DNA of 64,000 nt from Bin87 sp965204685. GTDB taxonomy: Bacteria > Chloroflexota > Dehalococcoidia > Lucifugimonadales > UBA3495. The stretch covers positions 2,170,001-2,234,000 of the forward strand of contig OZ242004.1 of the NCBI GenBank assembly GCA_965204685.1, in the 5' to 3' direction. How positions within the stretch are numbered: position 1 is the first letter of the stretch; every line of letters begins with the position of its first letter. The notes beneath the pieces are model-generated. The model had not been told where the DNA came from and ran no database searches. It saw only the letters and a program-made list of their open reading frames with translations. Below, piece after piece: positions 50,289 through 59,230 of this stretch. A program made the position numbers and the translations under genes.

Positions 50289-51679
50289 CCGATAGCCACG
50301 GCGATGCCGAGCCATCGGCGCTGGTAATCGGCGGCGGACTGGCGGGCATCGCCGCGGCTGCCAGGCTCGCCGAGTCCGGTTGGCGAGTTACGCTGCTCGA
50401 AGCTCGCAACTCCCTGGGAGGCCGAGCTTTTTCGTTTGTCGATCCGCAGAGCGGGCGCGAGTTGGACAACGGGCAGCACGTGTTCGTGGGCGCGTGTCGC
50501 AACCTCATCGAGTTCTTCGAGCGTATCGGGGTCAGCGACCGGTGGCATTTGCAGCCCAGGTTGAATGTCGATGTTTATGACCGCGCCGGGCGCGGCGGCA
50601 AACTATATGGGCTCGGCGGCCCCGCCCCGGCCCACCTGCTGGCAGCTTTCGTCACCTATCGCCACCTGAGCCTGGGCGACAAGTTGCGCGCCGTCCGCGG
50701 GGTAATCGCCGCGATGCGTGCCGACCGGACCGCGCCTGAAATGGAAACAACCTCGTTTTACTACTGGTTGAGAGCCAACGGCCAATCCGAGCGATGTATC
50801 TACAACCTTTGGAACGTGATCATCGAGGGGACGCTCAACGACAACATTAGAGACGTCAGCGCGGCGATGGGACTGATGATCGCCCAGGACGGTCTGTTGA
50901 AAGGAAGGCGCGAGATCAACATCGGGTATCCCAAAGCGCCCCTGGGACCGGCGATAGGCGTGCCCAGCGCATCCTACCTGCACCGGCTGGGCGTGCGCAC
51001 GCTTCTCGGCTGTCCGGCCCGCGCCATCGAGACGGGCGCCAACGGGTCGGTGCAGCGCGTCGCGGCGGGAAACGACCAGGTTTTCGCCGCCGACGCCTAC
51101 GTGAGCGCGGTGCCCTTCTGGATCCTGCCCAGCCTGATCCCGGACCATCTGGCGGAGAAAGAGCCGTTTAATTCGTTGACCGGCTTGCAATCCTCGCCCA
51201 TCGTCAACGTCCATCTTGAATACGACCGGCCGGTGATGGCAGGGGAGTTTTGCTACTTTCTCGACAACCCCTTGCAATGGGTGTTCAACGCTTCCCTGAT
51301 CCGAGGCGGTGACCGGTCGCACGGTGGTCAGTCGTTGACGGTGTCCATCAGCGCCGCCTGGGAACACATCGACCTGCCAAGACGGGACCTGATGAACAGC
51401 ATCGCCAACGAGATGCGCGCCGCGTTCCCCAAAGCCCGGCAGGCTCAGCTCGTGAAGTCCACGGTGGTGAAACAGCGCAACGCCACTTTCCGCTGCACTC
51501 CCGGCGCGCAGCAATTTCGACCCGGGCCGGTCACTGCATCGCCCAACCTCTTTTTGGCCGGGGAATGGACCGACACCGGATGGCCTTCGACTATGGAGGG
51601 GGCAGTCATCAGCGGATATAATGCCGCTGTAGCGGTTATGTCGCGTTTCTCCGCCGCCACCACCACCTCGGAGGAATAG
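50261..51679 (+). CDS. hpnE: Hydroxysqualene dehydroxylase HpnE
   Basis: A 472-residue FAD-dependent amine-oxidase/desaturase-fold enzyme that reduces hydroxysqualene to squalene. The dinucleotide motif GGGLAGIAAAARLAESGWRV is near residue 26, followed by LLEARNSLGGRAFSF; the C-terminal flavin-binding LFLAGEWTDTGWPSTMEGAV closes the family pattern. ATG 50261 lies inside hpnD; a GTG at 50285 overlapping the hpnD stop (GTGA) is an alternative start. Completes the squalene route within the operon. Confidence 0.92.
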   Translation: MAHGPLDEVTDSHGDAEPSALVIGGGLAGIAAAARLAESGWRVTLLEARNSLGGRAFSFVDPQSGRELDNGQHVFVGACRNLIEFFERIGVSDRWHLQPRLNVDVYDRAGRGGKLYGLGGPAPAHLLAAFVTYRHLSLGDKLRAVRGVIAAMRADRTAPEMETTSFYYWLRANGQSERCIYNLWNVIIEGTLNDNIRDVSAAMGLMIAQDGLLKGRREINIGYPKAPLGPAIGVPSASYLHRLGVRTLLGCPARAIETGANGSVQRVAAGNDQVFAADAYVSAVPFWILPSLIPDHLAEKEPFNSLTGLQSSPIVNVHLEYDRPVMAGEFCYFLDNPLQWVFNASLIRGGDRSHGGQSLTVSISAAWEHIDLPRRDLMNSIANEMRAAFPKARQAQLVKSTVVKQRNATFRCTPGAQQFRPGPVTASPNLFLAGEWTDTGWPSTMEGAVISGYNAAVAVMSRFSAATTTSEE

Positions 51680-51680
51680 A

Positions 51681-52343
51681 GTGTCCGACCAATGGTCTGA
51701 ACAGCGCGCCAACCTCACCGAGGCCACCCGTGAGATGTACCGGCGCGGTCTGGTGGGCGCGTATTCCGGGAACACCAGCCTGCGTCTGACGGGATCGGGA
51801 GACGACAGCCTGCTGCTGGTGACCCCCACGCATCATCCCTACTACCGGCTGCAGCCCGATGAATTGGTGGTGGTGAACCTGAACGGCCAGCCAGTGTCTC
51901 CCGCTCCCATGCCGCCGTCCTCGGAGACCCTTCTGCATCTTGAGATCTATCGTCAGCGGCCGGACGTCCAGGCGGTGGCGCACACTCACTCCATTTACGC
52001 GTCGGTGGCCGCAGTCATCGGGCGGGACATTCCGCCGCTGATCGACGAAATGCTGATGACCATCGGCGGTCCGATCAAGGTCAGCAAGTACGCCTTTCCC
52101 GGAACCCAGGAACTGGCCGAGCAAGCCTACGCCGCGCTGGGCGACCGGAACGCCGCCCTGCTGCGCAACCACGGTGCCGTGGGCGTCGGGCCGGACATCT
52201 GGGAGGCGCTGGAAATCTGCGACCTGGTGGAGCGGCTGGCGCAGATCTTCGTGCTGGCCCGCAACTTCGGCCCGCGAGCCGCCTCTCCATTGCCCGAAGA
52301 CGCCGTTGCGACCGAGATGCAAATGTTCCGGGACCGCCGCTGA
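51681..52343 (+). CDS. Class II aldolase/adducin-family protein
   Basis: A 220-residue zinc-dependent aldolase-fold protein, similar to L-fuculose-phosphate aldolase and methylthioribulose dehydratase. GAYSGNTSLRL is the phosphate loop; VAHTHS and LLRNHGAVG supply the three zinc His residues. A GTG start at 51681 directly follows hpnE with GGAGGAATA. Within the hopanoid operon it might act on the ribose-derived C5 unit released or attached when the side chain is built, but this is inference. Confidence 0.87.
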   Translation: MSDQWSEQRANLTEATREMYRRGLVGAYSGNTSLRLTGSGDDSLLLVTPTHHPYYRLQPDELVVVNLNGQPVSPAPMPPSSETLLHLEIYRQRPDVQAVAHTHSIYASVAAVIGRDIPPLIDEMLMTIGGPIKVSKYAFPGTQELAEQAYAALGDRNAALLRNHGAVGVGPDIWEALEICDLVERLAQIFVLARNFGPRAASPLPEDAVATEMQMFRDRR

Positions 52344-52397
52344 CCAGAATCTCATGCAGGGGACCGTCAGCAAACCGAGATCAGGATGTGCTGAGGC

Positions 52398-53432
52398 ATG
52401 ACCACTGAACCCGGAACCCCGCGCGAGTTTTCCCACGTCATCGGCGTGGTGGGCGCTGCCTCCAGCTTCGGGGCGCAGATGCTGCTCTACTTGGAGCGCG
52501 AACGCCCCGACTGTTGGCTGGTGGCAATCGCCGAAAGGCCGTTGCGCTGGCCCGTGGAACGAATCTCCACCTACCGCCTGGCCCAAAACCGGGTGGGTGG
52601 CATCCTCACCATGTCCGACATTCCCGACTTCATGCAGCAGAAGGCCTGGGATATGTTCCTGGAGGGGCACGAGCTGACGGTCGCCGACATCCCGGACGTG
52701 CTGCAGCTGGAAGGGGTCAATTCGCTGATCCACGTCGGAAGCTATTACGACGGTCCCAACCCGGAACAGTTCTGCGCCGACGCGCAGCTGTGGCTCCGTG
52801 CGGCCCGCATCGCCGGAGTGCGTCAGTTCGTGTACCTGTCCGACGTTCGTGTCTACGGCGCCAATGCCGACAACCCTATCCCCGTCACGGAGCGAACCTC
52901 CACAAATCCCAGCCGCCAGCACCGTTACCTCGCCGATGCCGAGCCCGCCTTGCCCGCTGCGGCAGACGGCGATTCATCGACAGCAGCCAACGGTGACGAC
53001 GAAATGAAGGTCGCCGTGCTGCGCGCCGCGATGTCAGTCAGCGCCAATCACGCGAGCCCCGCGGCTGATGAGCTGTTGCTGCCGGCCGTTACCGCCAACC
53101 GGAAGCGCAGCTTTCCCCTCCAGTTCCTGCATCAACATGACCTCGCGCGAGCGATAGAACGGGTGATAACGCAGCGACTGGACGGAGTGTTCAACGTGGC
53201 CGGCGACGGGGTGGTAGATTCGTTGGACATCCTGGAGTGGTGCCGGGTTCCCGGGCTGCCCCGGCACGCCGGATCCAGCCGGTCGTTCAGCTCGATGGGA
53301 AGGCAGTTGTCGAAACATCCGCTGATAGTGAGCTCCGCCAAGTTCAAGCAATCCGCCGGCTTCCGGTTCAAATATTCGTCCGCGCGCGCCATCCGCGCGT
53401 ACTGCCACTCGGTCCTCCTGGAACCAGGCTGA
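52398..53432 (+). CDS. NAD-dependent epimerase/dehydratase-like protein
   Basis: A 344-residue extended SDR-like protein. The Rossmann start VIGVVGAASSFGAQMLL keeps the glycine motif in altered form, FVYLSDVRVYGANADNP holds the segment with the active-site Ser, and the Tyr-x3-Lys motif is not clear. A later LQFLHQHDLARAIERVIT matches the sugar-nucleotide epimerase C-terminal pattern. It may be a binding protein without catalysis. It follows the aldolase gene by 54 bases, within the operon. Confidence 0.78.
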   Translation: MTTEPGTPREFSHVIGVVGAASSFGAQMLLYLERERPDCWLVAIAERPLRWPVERISTYRLAQNRVGGILTMSDIPDFMQQKAWDMFLEGHELTVADIPDVLQLEGVNSLIHVGSYYDGPNPEQFCADAQLWLRAARIAGVRQFVYLSDVRVYGANADNPIPVTERTSTNPSRQHRYLADAEPALPAAADGDSSTAANGDDEMKVAVLRAAMSVSANHASPAADELLLPAVTANRKRSFPLQFLHQHDLARAIERVITQRLDGVFNVAGDGVVDSLDILEWCRVPGLPRHAGSSRSFSSMGRQLSKHPLIVSSAKFKQSAGFRFKYSSARAIRAYCHSVLLEPG

Positions 53433-53436
53433 CGGC

Positions 53437-54396
53437 ATGACGGCACCGCACCCCGCAGTTCCGGAGCCGGTGGTGATCGACACCGATCCCGGCGTTGATG
53501 ATGCCATTGCCCTGCTGATGGCGTTCTCGTGCCCGCAGATTGATGTCGTCGGCCTGACCACAACGGCGGGCAATGTCCCTATAGGGCCGGCAACCCGAAA
53601 CGCATTGGCAATTCTGGAAGCTGTCGGGCGCGCCGATATTCCGGTCGCCAGGGGAGCAACCCGTCCCATACGTGGTCGGTATGCTTACGCCCGTCATGTC
53701 CACTCCGCAGAAGGTCTCACCCACCCCCTACCTCCACCGGCGTCGCGCACGTCCGATACGGACGCCGTGCAGTTCCTGTCCCAAACCCTTCGGACGAATC
53801 CGGGTACCGTCACCGTCATCGCCCTCGGACCCCTGACCAACCTGGCCCGGCTGCACCGGGATCGCCCCACGGTTTTGCCCCTGGCCAAGCGCCTGCTCGC
53901 GATGGGCGGCGCGGTGCAGACTCCCGGCAATGTCACGCCCCACGCCGAGTTCAACTTCTACAGCGATCCGACGGCCGCCCGTCTGGTGATGGAATCGGGA
54001 ATACCGATAACGCTCATCGACATGGCCCCGTGCCGTCAGGTCTTCCTGACCCGGGCGGATGTCGAAAGCGCGCGCCCATCCTCCGCCGCTGGCATCCTGG
54101 CCGAACGGTTGCTCGCCGGCTGGTTCCGGCAAGGCCCCACTCGCGAGCGGTTCAATATGTACGACCCGCTGACGCTGGTCGCGGCGATAGCCCCGCACGC
54201 CATCAAGTTCCGCTCGGTGACGATGACGGTGGATGACTCGACAACCACCGACGACAGCGCCCTGTGGGGCCGCTGCCGGGTACTGGACGAAACCGGAGGG
54301 CCGATCAGTGTGGCCGAACCCGGTGGTGTCGACGTTCAAACATCACTGCGAGTGATCCGTGAATTGCTGGGGTGGTCCCAGCCGGCGGCAAATTGA
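53437..54396 (+). CDS. Inosine/uridine-preferring nucleoside hydrolase family protein
   Basis: A 319-residue N-ribohydrolase. The Ca-binding and catalytic motif DTDPGVDD is at 15-22, then TTTAGNVPIGPATRNAL and the AEFNFYSDPTAARLVM segment. The C-terminal Asp ligand is expected near 242 (TDDSALWGR). It cleaves nucleosides to ribose and base. In this operon it may recycle the nucleoside by-product or assist HpnG; unproven. It begins 4 bases after the preceding stop. Confidence 0.9.
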   Translation: MTAPHPAVPEPVVIDTDPGVDDAIALLMAFSCPQIDVVGLTTTAGNVPIGPATRNALAILEAVGRADIPVARGATRPIRGRYAYARHVHSAEGLTHPLPPPASRTSDTDAVQFLSQTLRTNPGTVTVIALGPLTNLARLHRDRPTVLPLAKRLLAMGGAVQTPGNVTPHAEFNFYSDPTAARLVMESGIPITLIDMAPCRQVFLTRADVESARPSSAAGILAERLLAGWFRQGPTRERFNMYDPLTLVAAIAPHAIKFRSVTMTVDDSTTTDDSALWGRCRVLDETGGPISVAEPGGVDVQTSLRVIRELLGWSQPAAN

Positions 54397-54410
54397 GTGC
54401 GAAAGGAGGC

Positions 54411-55850
54411 ATGATGACAGTCCAGCGCAGAGTATTGATCGTGGTCTTTGACGGCCTCCAGCCGGCGCAGATTACGCCGGAACTGATGCCTAACCTGTCA
54501 AAGTTCGCCAACGGCGGCGTGACTTTCGCAAACCACCATCCGGTGTTTCCCACGGTGACGCGGGTCAACGCCTCGAGCCTCGTCACCGGTTGTATGCCCG
54601 GCCGACACGGATTGGCGGGAAACACCTTCCTCTGCCGCGATTTCGATCCGCACCGCGTGATCCCCGCCATGGAACCCACGTTGCAGGAAGTTGTGGACAC
54701 CACCGGACACGCGCTGTTGGTCCCGACACTGGCCGACCTGCTGGGTCAACATGGCATGGAATACTTCGCCATCGGCACCGGCACCAGCGGCAACGCCTAC
54801 ATGCACAACCCCAATGCGGCGACCTCCGGCGGCGCGACCATTCATCCCGATTTCGCGTTACCGCGCCCGCTGCACGCTGAACTGGCGGAAAGGTTCGGCG
54901 AATGGCCGGCGCAGGACCTGCCCAACACGGCGCGTTTGGTGCACGCGCGACGCATCCTGACCGAGTTCGTCCTGCCCGAACGCGACCCGGCGGTGGCCCT
55001 GCTGTGGTCGTCGGAACCGGACAAGACGCAGCACGAAGACGGCGTCGGACTGGGCCGGGCTCCGCAGGCCCTCGCCGAAGCGGATGCCGAGTTCGGCGAG
55101 TTGCTGGCCTGGCTGGAAGCGAATGGCCGCGCCGATACCACGGACGTATTCGTTGCATCGGACCATGGATATTCCACCATCAGCCAGGTTGTCCGGGTGG
55201 AACAACTGCTGCGCGACGCCGGGTTCACCACGATTGACCAGCCGGGCGGTGTCGCCGTGGCGGCCAACGGCGGGTCGGCGCTGCTGTACGTCAACGACGG
55301 CGATCCGAAAACAGCCGAGCGGCTGACCACGTGGCTGGTTTCCCAATCGTGGTGCGGCCCGCTTTTCGCGTCTGAGCGCGTTGGGCACCCGGCCGGAACA
55401 CTGCCCTTGGCGCTGCTGGGATGCGAAGGGCCGCGTTCGCCGGACCTGATCATGTCCTTCCCGTGGCAAAGTGTCGACAATCCGGCCGGCTATGCCGGCC
55501 ACGCTCCCGCCACCGGAGGCGCCGTCGGTCAGGGCCAGCACGGCAGCCTCAGCCAACACGAACTGCGCAACACTGGGCTGGCCGGCGGGCCGTCGTTCAA
55601 GCGGGAAACTATCATCGAGACGCCAACCGGCAACATCGATTTCGCTCCCACGATCCTGCATCTTCTGGGATTGGACGCGGAAGCGTCAGCCATGGACGGC
55701 CGAATATTGTCGGAAGCCCTGGAGAACGGCCCGCCGGGCCCAAAGCCGGACCGGCAGGTTTATAGAGCCGAGCGACCCGGGTTCTGTCAAGAACTGCAAA
55801 TTAGCGCGATGGAAAGCACGCACTACGTTGACTGGGGAAACCGGCTGTAG
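54411..55850 (+). CDS. Alkaline-phosphatase-superfamily phosphodiesterase (nucleotide pyrophosphatase-like)
   Basis: A 479-residue metal-dependent hydrolase. VLIVVFDGLQP gives the first metal Asp, FANHHPVFPTVTRVNASSLVTG contains the nucleophile Thr, SEPDKTQHEDG the next ligands and VFVASDHGYSTI the Asp-His pair. No signal peptide, so cytoplasmic, unlike many family members. ATG at 54411 follows GAAAGGAGGC. Last gene of the long rightward operon; it could hydrolyse a nucleotide or phosphonate intermediate. Substrate unknown. Confidence 0.9.
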   Translation: MMTVQRRVLIVVFDGLQPAQITPELMPNLSKFANGGVTFANHHPVFPTVTRVNASSLVTGCMPGRHGLAGNTFLCRDFDPHRVIPAMEPTLQEVVDTTGHALLVPTLADLLGQHGMEYFAIGTGTSGNAYMHNPNAATSGGATIHPDFALPRPLHAELAERFGEWPAQDLPNTARLVHARRILTEFVLPERDPAVALLWSSEPDKTQHEDGVGLGRAPQALAEADAEFGELLAWLEANGRADTTDVFVASDHGYSTISQVVRVEQLLRDAGFTTIDQPGGVAVAANGGSALLYVNDGDPKTAERLTTWLVSQSWCGPLFASERVGHPAGTLPLALLGCEGPRSPDLIMSFPWQSVDNPAGYAGHAPATGGAVGQGQHGSLSQHELRNTGLAGGPSFKRETIIETPTGNIDFAPTILHLLGLDAEASAMDGRILSEALENGPPGPKPDRQVYRAERPGFCQELQISAMESTHYVDWGNRL

Positions 55851-55883
55851 CCGCCGTCGGCGTCCCTGGCGTATCGCCTATGG

Positions 55884-56387
55884 TCAGTTGCGTTCGGGAT
55901 TGAAGGGGACGCCGTCCACCAGCACTCTCTTGATAACGGCCTGCCCCCGATCGTTCAGCGACACGACCACCTTCACGTCCTGCGCTTGCTCGATGATGTG
56001 CCCCGTGCCCTCAGGCACGAAGTAGGTGCCGATCCCGAAATCCAGCCGGCCGTGTTGGTTCACCACGCCGCGAATAAAGACTTCGGACGACGGCGGCCGA
56101 ACCGGCTCGTGCCAGGCCACACACCATACATCGCCGCATTCCTGTAGCATTACGAAGATCTCGCTGCCGGCTGGAAAATCCCGCAAACTCTCCGGCAGGA
56201 CGGCTATTTCGTAGTCCAGGATCGCGTAGTCACCCTGGAACAGGGAGCGCGGGTCGACGGGCGCGGTCTGCAACGTGATCTCGCGTCCTTCGGTCAGGGC
56301 GACCTGGCGCACGCCGGCGAACGCGACCAGGCCAACCACCTGCGCCGCCACCACAACGAAAAACAGGATGCTGGCGATTCGAGTCAT
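55884..56387 (-). CDS. GDYXXLXY-domain membrane-anchored protein
   Basis: A 167-residue protein with one N-terminal transmembrane anchor (ASILFFVVVAAQVVGLVAFAG) and the naming motif FQGDYAILDYEI. The rest, including WHEPVRPPSSEVFIRGVV and DFGIGTYFVPEGTG, is a beta-rich extracytoplasmic domain. It is nearly always encoded next to a DUF2157 membrane protein, as here, where its ATG overlaps that gene's stop by 4 bases. Function unknown; a membrane complex of the two is inferred. Confidence 0.88.
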   Translation of the reverse strand: MTRIASILFFVVVAAQVVGLVAFAGVRQVALTEGREITLQTAPVDPRSLFQGDYAILDYEIAVLPESLRDFPAGSEIFVMLQECGDVWCVAWHEPVRPPSSEVFIRGVVNQHGRLDFGIGTYFVPEGTGHIIEQAQDVKVVVSLNDRGQAVIKRVLVDGVPFNPERN

Positions 56388-58834
56388 GCCGGCTCCTCAA
56401 CAACGCGCACGCTGCGCAGCATCCGCCGCCGCAGGAATTCCAGCCCGAAGCCCATGCCCAGCATGATCGCTCCGGCGACGATGAACGCCAGCGATTGGCC
56501 CAGCAACCCGAAGCCGAACTCGAAATAGCGGGTGAACAGCGTAATCCCGAACGCTACCACCGCCAGGTTGATCAGGTCGCCACGGTTCCAGCGGTATCCG
56601 GACGCCACCAGCGCCAGCACCGCGCCCAACAGGGCGGCGTTCAGCGGAAGCCACGTCCACGTCCAACCCAGGAGCAGACCCAACCACGCGACGAGGGCAA
56701 GGACGCCCATTGCGGCCGCGGCCGCCATCTCCCATCGCAGTTGCCCCGGTGACGCCGGCGCTGGAGCGGACTGTCTTCCGTCCACCGCCCAGATCACGAT
56801 TCCAACAACGATCGCGGCGCCCCAGGCAGTGGATGCCAGGAACCAATACTCTTCTAGGAAGGAGAGGGCTGAGCCGTCGCTCGCTCCTCCGGCAGGCGCC
56901 CAGGGCTCACTGTAGCTCATGGCGTAGACGCTGGCGATGGCGACAGTCAGCCCGGCCAAGTCCCACACGCGGGAGTTGGTTCGTAGCTCGGGCGTGGCGG
57001 TTCCCGTCCAACGAACCTGAAGTCGGCCGGTGAGGAACACGATCGCTGCAACACCCAAACCCACCGGCCCCAGCCACAAAAGCAGTTCATTTTCCGCCAG
57101 GACGTCTATCGCCGCGAAGCACCGTATCACCAGGGAACAAGCGAAAACCGAACCGGCGAAGTACGCAACAGACCGCTGCCCGCGCCGGTAGGCGTAGCAG
57201 ATCAACGCCGCGATTCCTCCCAGCAAAGCGAGGTTGAATACCGGCCACATCGACACTCCGTACATCAGCCCCAGCCACATCGCCAGCGTCAGCGCCGCCA
57301 TGGCTGCCACCGCGCCGGCCTCCCAAACCGCACCGCCGTAACCGGAGCGCCCGCGTCTCCATAAGCTGAGGCCAACCCCCACTGTGGCAAGCAGCCACCC
57401 CACCGCCACGACGGCCCAGTATTCTGCCGGAATCGAGTGCCAGACCGGCAGCGTTTCCCAGCGCCAGAAGGTCCCGTACCCCATGACGTGCAGGCTCGAG
57501 GCGGCCAGAGCCAGGCCCACCGCCGCCACAATCCGGACGTATGGCGTCACCAGCGGCACAACCCTCATGACGAGGCTCCCAGAATAGACGCACGCCGCCA
57601 CCGTCAACGCGGCGGCGGAAAGCAATACCGACGCGGCCTCACCATCTAGGTCCACCAGGCTGACGAACCGCATTGCCACCAGCAGTACAAACAATACGGC
57701 AGCGCCCCCAAGTAGCATGGGCGAACGTTTGAGGAATCCCACCATCCCAACGCCGCCGAACGCAACGAGGTTGAACAGCCACCACATGACAGCCGCAGGA
57801 TAGGCAAACCAGCTCCAGATGCACACCGCAGTGACAACCATCGTGGCCGCCAACGCGATGTCGGCAACGGGACGAGCATCCGGCTGGGCGCGGGAGTTCC
57901 ACCAGAGAACGCCGGCAGCCGCCGCGGCCGTCGCGATCCCCACACCGGCCGTGATCCAATACTCGGCGGACAACACCGCCCAGGTCAGGTTTCCAACATC
58001 GACCCAGATGCTGGCGACCGTCATCGCGCCAAAGGCCGCCAGGCCAATTGCCAGGCTCGGGTAGTAGCAATACGCCGCCAGGGGCCGCGTCCAGGTGAAC
58101 CGCAATTGGAGCAGTCCCAGGACAACCACCGCAGCCGAAAGCGCAATCGTCAACGGCGCCAGATACAGGAGCGTATCCGCGCCGTAGTATTCCAGCCACC
58201 ATTGGGTCCGGAACCCCATGCTCAGGACCAGGAGCGCCAGAGAGAATCCCACCACCAGGCGGGAACGCGCGATATACCCCATCGGCAGCGCTCCCAGGAA
58301 CCACGCGGTGGTCAGATTGGGATGATTTACGGGAACGTGGTAAATCTGGGCGATCAGGTGGATCGCCGCCCCATAGGCCAGCGCTCCGACCACCAGCATG
58401 GCCACGCCAATGCGCGGGTATTCGAACCTGGCCAGCAGCAACCAGCCGGTAACGTTAATCGCGGCCGTCAACCCCACCAGCATGGTGACCCGAGCCCACA
58501 CCGGGATCACGTCCCAATTGGCGGCGACGTAAATGATGATGCCCAGCCCGACCAGCAGCGCACCCATCACCCCGATGATGGAAACGGCCCGGCTGACGAT
58601 GGAGCTCTGTTCCGCCAAGTCTCCGGTGGAATCGGCGTAATCAATGGAATCCGTAGCGGCAAGTTCGCCGGGAAGCCCGTCCTCCGTAGAGAGCCCATAG
58701 CGTCCCAGGATGGCGCCGGCTTGCTCCTCGGAAATCAGGCCATCGGCTTGCCATTGCGCCACCTCGGCCGGCAGGCGGCGGGGGAAATCGTCCCCTCCCC
58801 GAAAAGATGGTCTGCCTGTGCCGTCGGCGGTCAT
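56384..58834 (-). CDS. DUF2157-domain large membrane protein
   Basis: An 816-residue protein with a soluble N-terminal DUF2157 head (LPAEVAQWQADGLISEEQAGAIL, then RYGL) followed by more than twenty hydrophobic helices, such as IGVMGALLVGLGIIIYVAAN. The head recurs in bacterial membrane proteins with no known activity. The number of helices is high, about twice the short DUF2157 proteins. Translationally coupled to the GDYXXLXY partner. The start is near 58834; nothing convincing upstream. Confidence 0.85.
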   Translation of the reverse strand: MTADGTGRPSFRGGDDFPRRLPAEVAQWQADGLISEEQAGAILGRYGLSTEDGLPGELAATDSIDYADSTGDLAEQSSIVSRAVSIIGVMGALLVGLGIIIYVAANWDVIPVWARVTMLVGLTAAINVTGWLLLARFEYPRIGVAMLVVGALAYGAAIHLIAQIYHVPVNHPNLTTAWFLGALPMGYIARSRLVVGFSLALLVLSMGFRTQWWLEYYGADTLLYLAPLTIALSAAVVVLGLLQLRFTWTRPLAAYCYYPSLAIGLAAFGAMTVASIWVDVGNLTWAVLSAEYWITAGVGIATAAAAAGVLWWNSRAQPDARPVADIALAATMVVTAVCIWSWFAYPAAVMWWLFNLVAFGGVGMVGFLKRSPMLLGGAAVLFVLLVAMRFVSLVDLDGEAASVLLSAAALTVAACVYSGSLVMRVVPLVTPYVRIVAAVGLALAASSLHVMGYGTFWRWETLPVWHSIPAEYWAVVAVGWLLATVGVGLSLWRRGRSGYGGAVWEAGAVAAMAALTLAMWLGLMYGVSMWPVFNLALLGGIAALICYAYRRGQRSVAYFAGSVFACSLVIRCFAAIDVLAENELLLWLGPVGLGVAAIVFLTGRLQVRWTGTATPELRTNSRVWDLAGLTVAIASVYAMSYSEPWAPAGGASDGSALSFLEEYWFLASTAWGAAIVVGIVIWAVDGRQSAPAPASPGQLRWEMAAAAAMGVLALVAWLGLLLGWTWTWLPLNAALLGAVLALVASGYRWNRGDLINLAVVAFGITLFTRYFEFGFGLLGQSLAFIVAGAIMLGMGFGLEFLRRRMLRSVRVVEEPA

Positions 58835-58847
58835 CAGCAGGCGGCGG

Positions 58848-59225
58848 CTATCTTTCGACCCCTTTGGCTATCGTCACCCTGCCGCTCTCTCGCACCGCAA
58901 TGGCTACGTCGCTGTTCCAGAGGAGAGACATGCCGATGACGGGCCGGGCGTCAATTTCCAACACCGGGATCCGCGTTGGGTTGCCGTGCCAGATTGCCGT
59001 CGCCCACCAAGTGGGCGTGGAAATGACCTGTCCGTCCGCCAGCATCATCCTCCTGTCCTCGCCTCGCTCCAGTCCCAGAGCAAGGGTGACCCTGGGGCGC
59101 AAGGTCATAAATCCGGTGAAACCCGTGTCGATGGCCATTTCTAGCGGCACGGGAGTTCCGTCAGCGTCAAGTACGGGGACGATGATGCGAGGCTCTTTGG
59201 GCTCTGCGTTGACGTAACCTTGCAT
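58848..59225 (-). CDS. Retropepsin-like (clan AA) aspartic protease, after PEP-mutase-family gene
   Basis: A 125-residue protein with the catalytic AIDTGFTG near residue 34 and the hydrophobic-hydrophobic-Gly motif RPVIGMSLLWN near 100-110. It resembles the protease at 18395-18769 throughout (MQGYVNA vs MILGRVA at the start, GMxLLWN near the end). I chose ATG 59225, 5 bases after the stop of the upstream gene, because it aligns with the paralogue; a GTG at 59234 would overlap that stop as GTGA, as in the other module. The preceding gene ends with the same small domain that precedes the first protease. Confidence 0.8.
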   Translation of the reverse strand: MQGYVNAEPKEPRIIVPVLDADGTPVPLEMAIDTGFTGFMTLRPRVTLALGLERGEDRRMMLADGQVISTPTWWATAIWHGNPTRIPVLEIDARPVIGMSLLWNSDVAIAVRESGRVTIAKGVER

Positions 59226-59230
59226 CGCCG

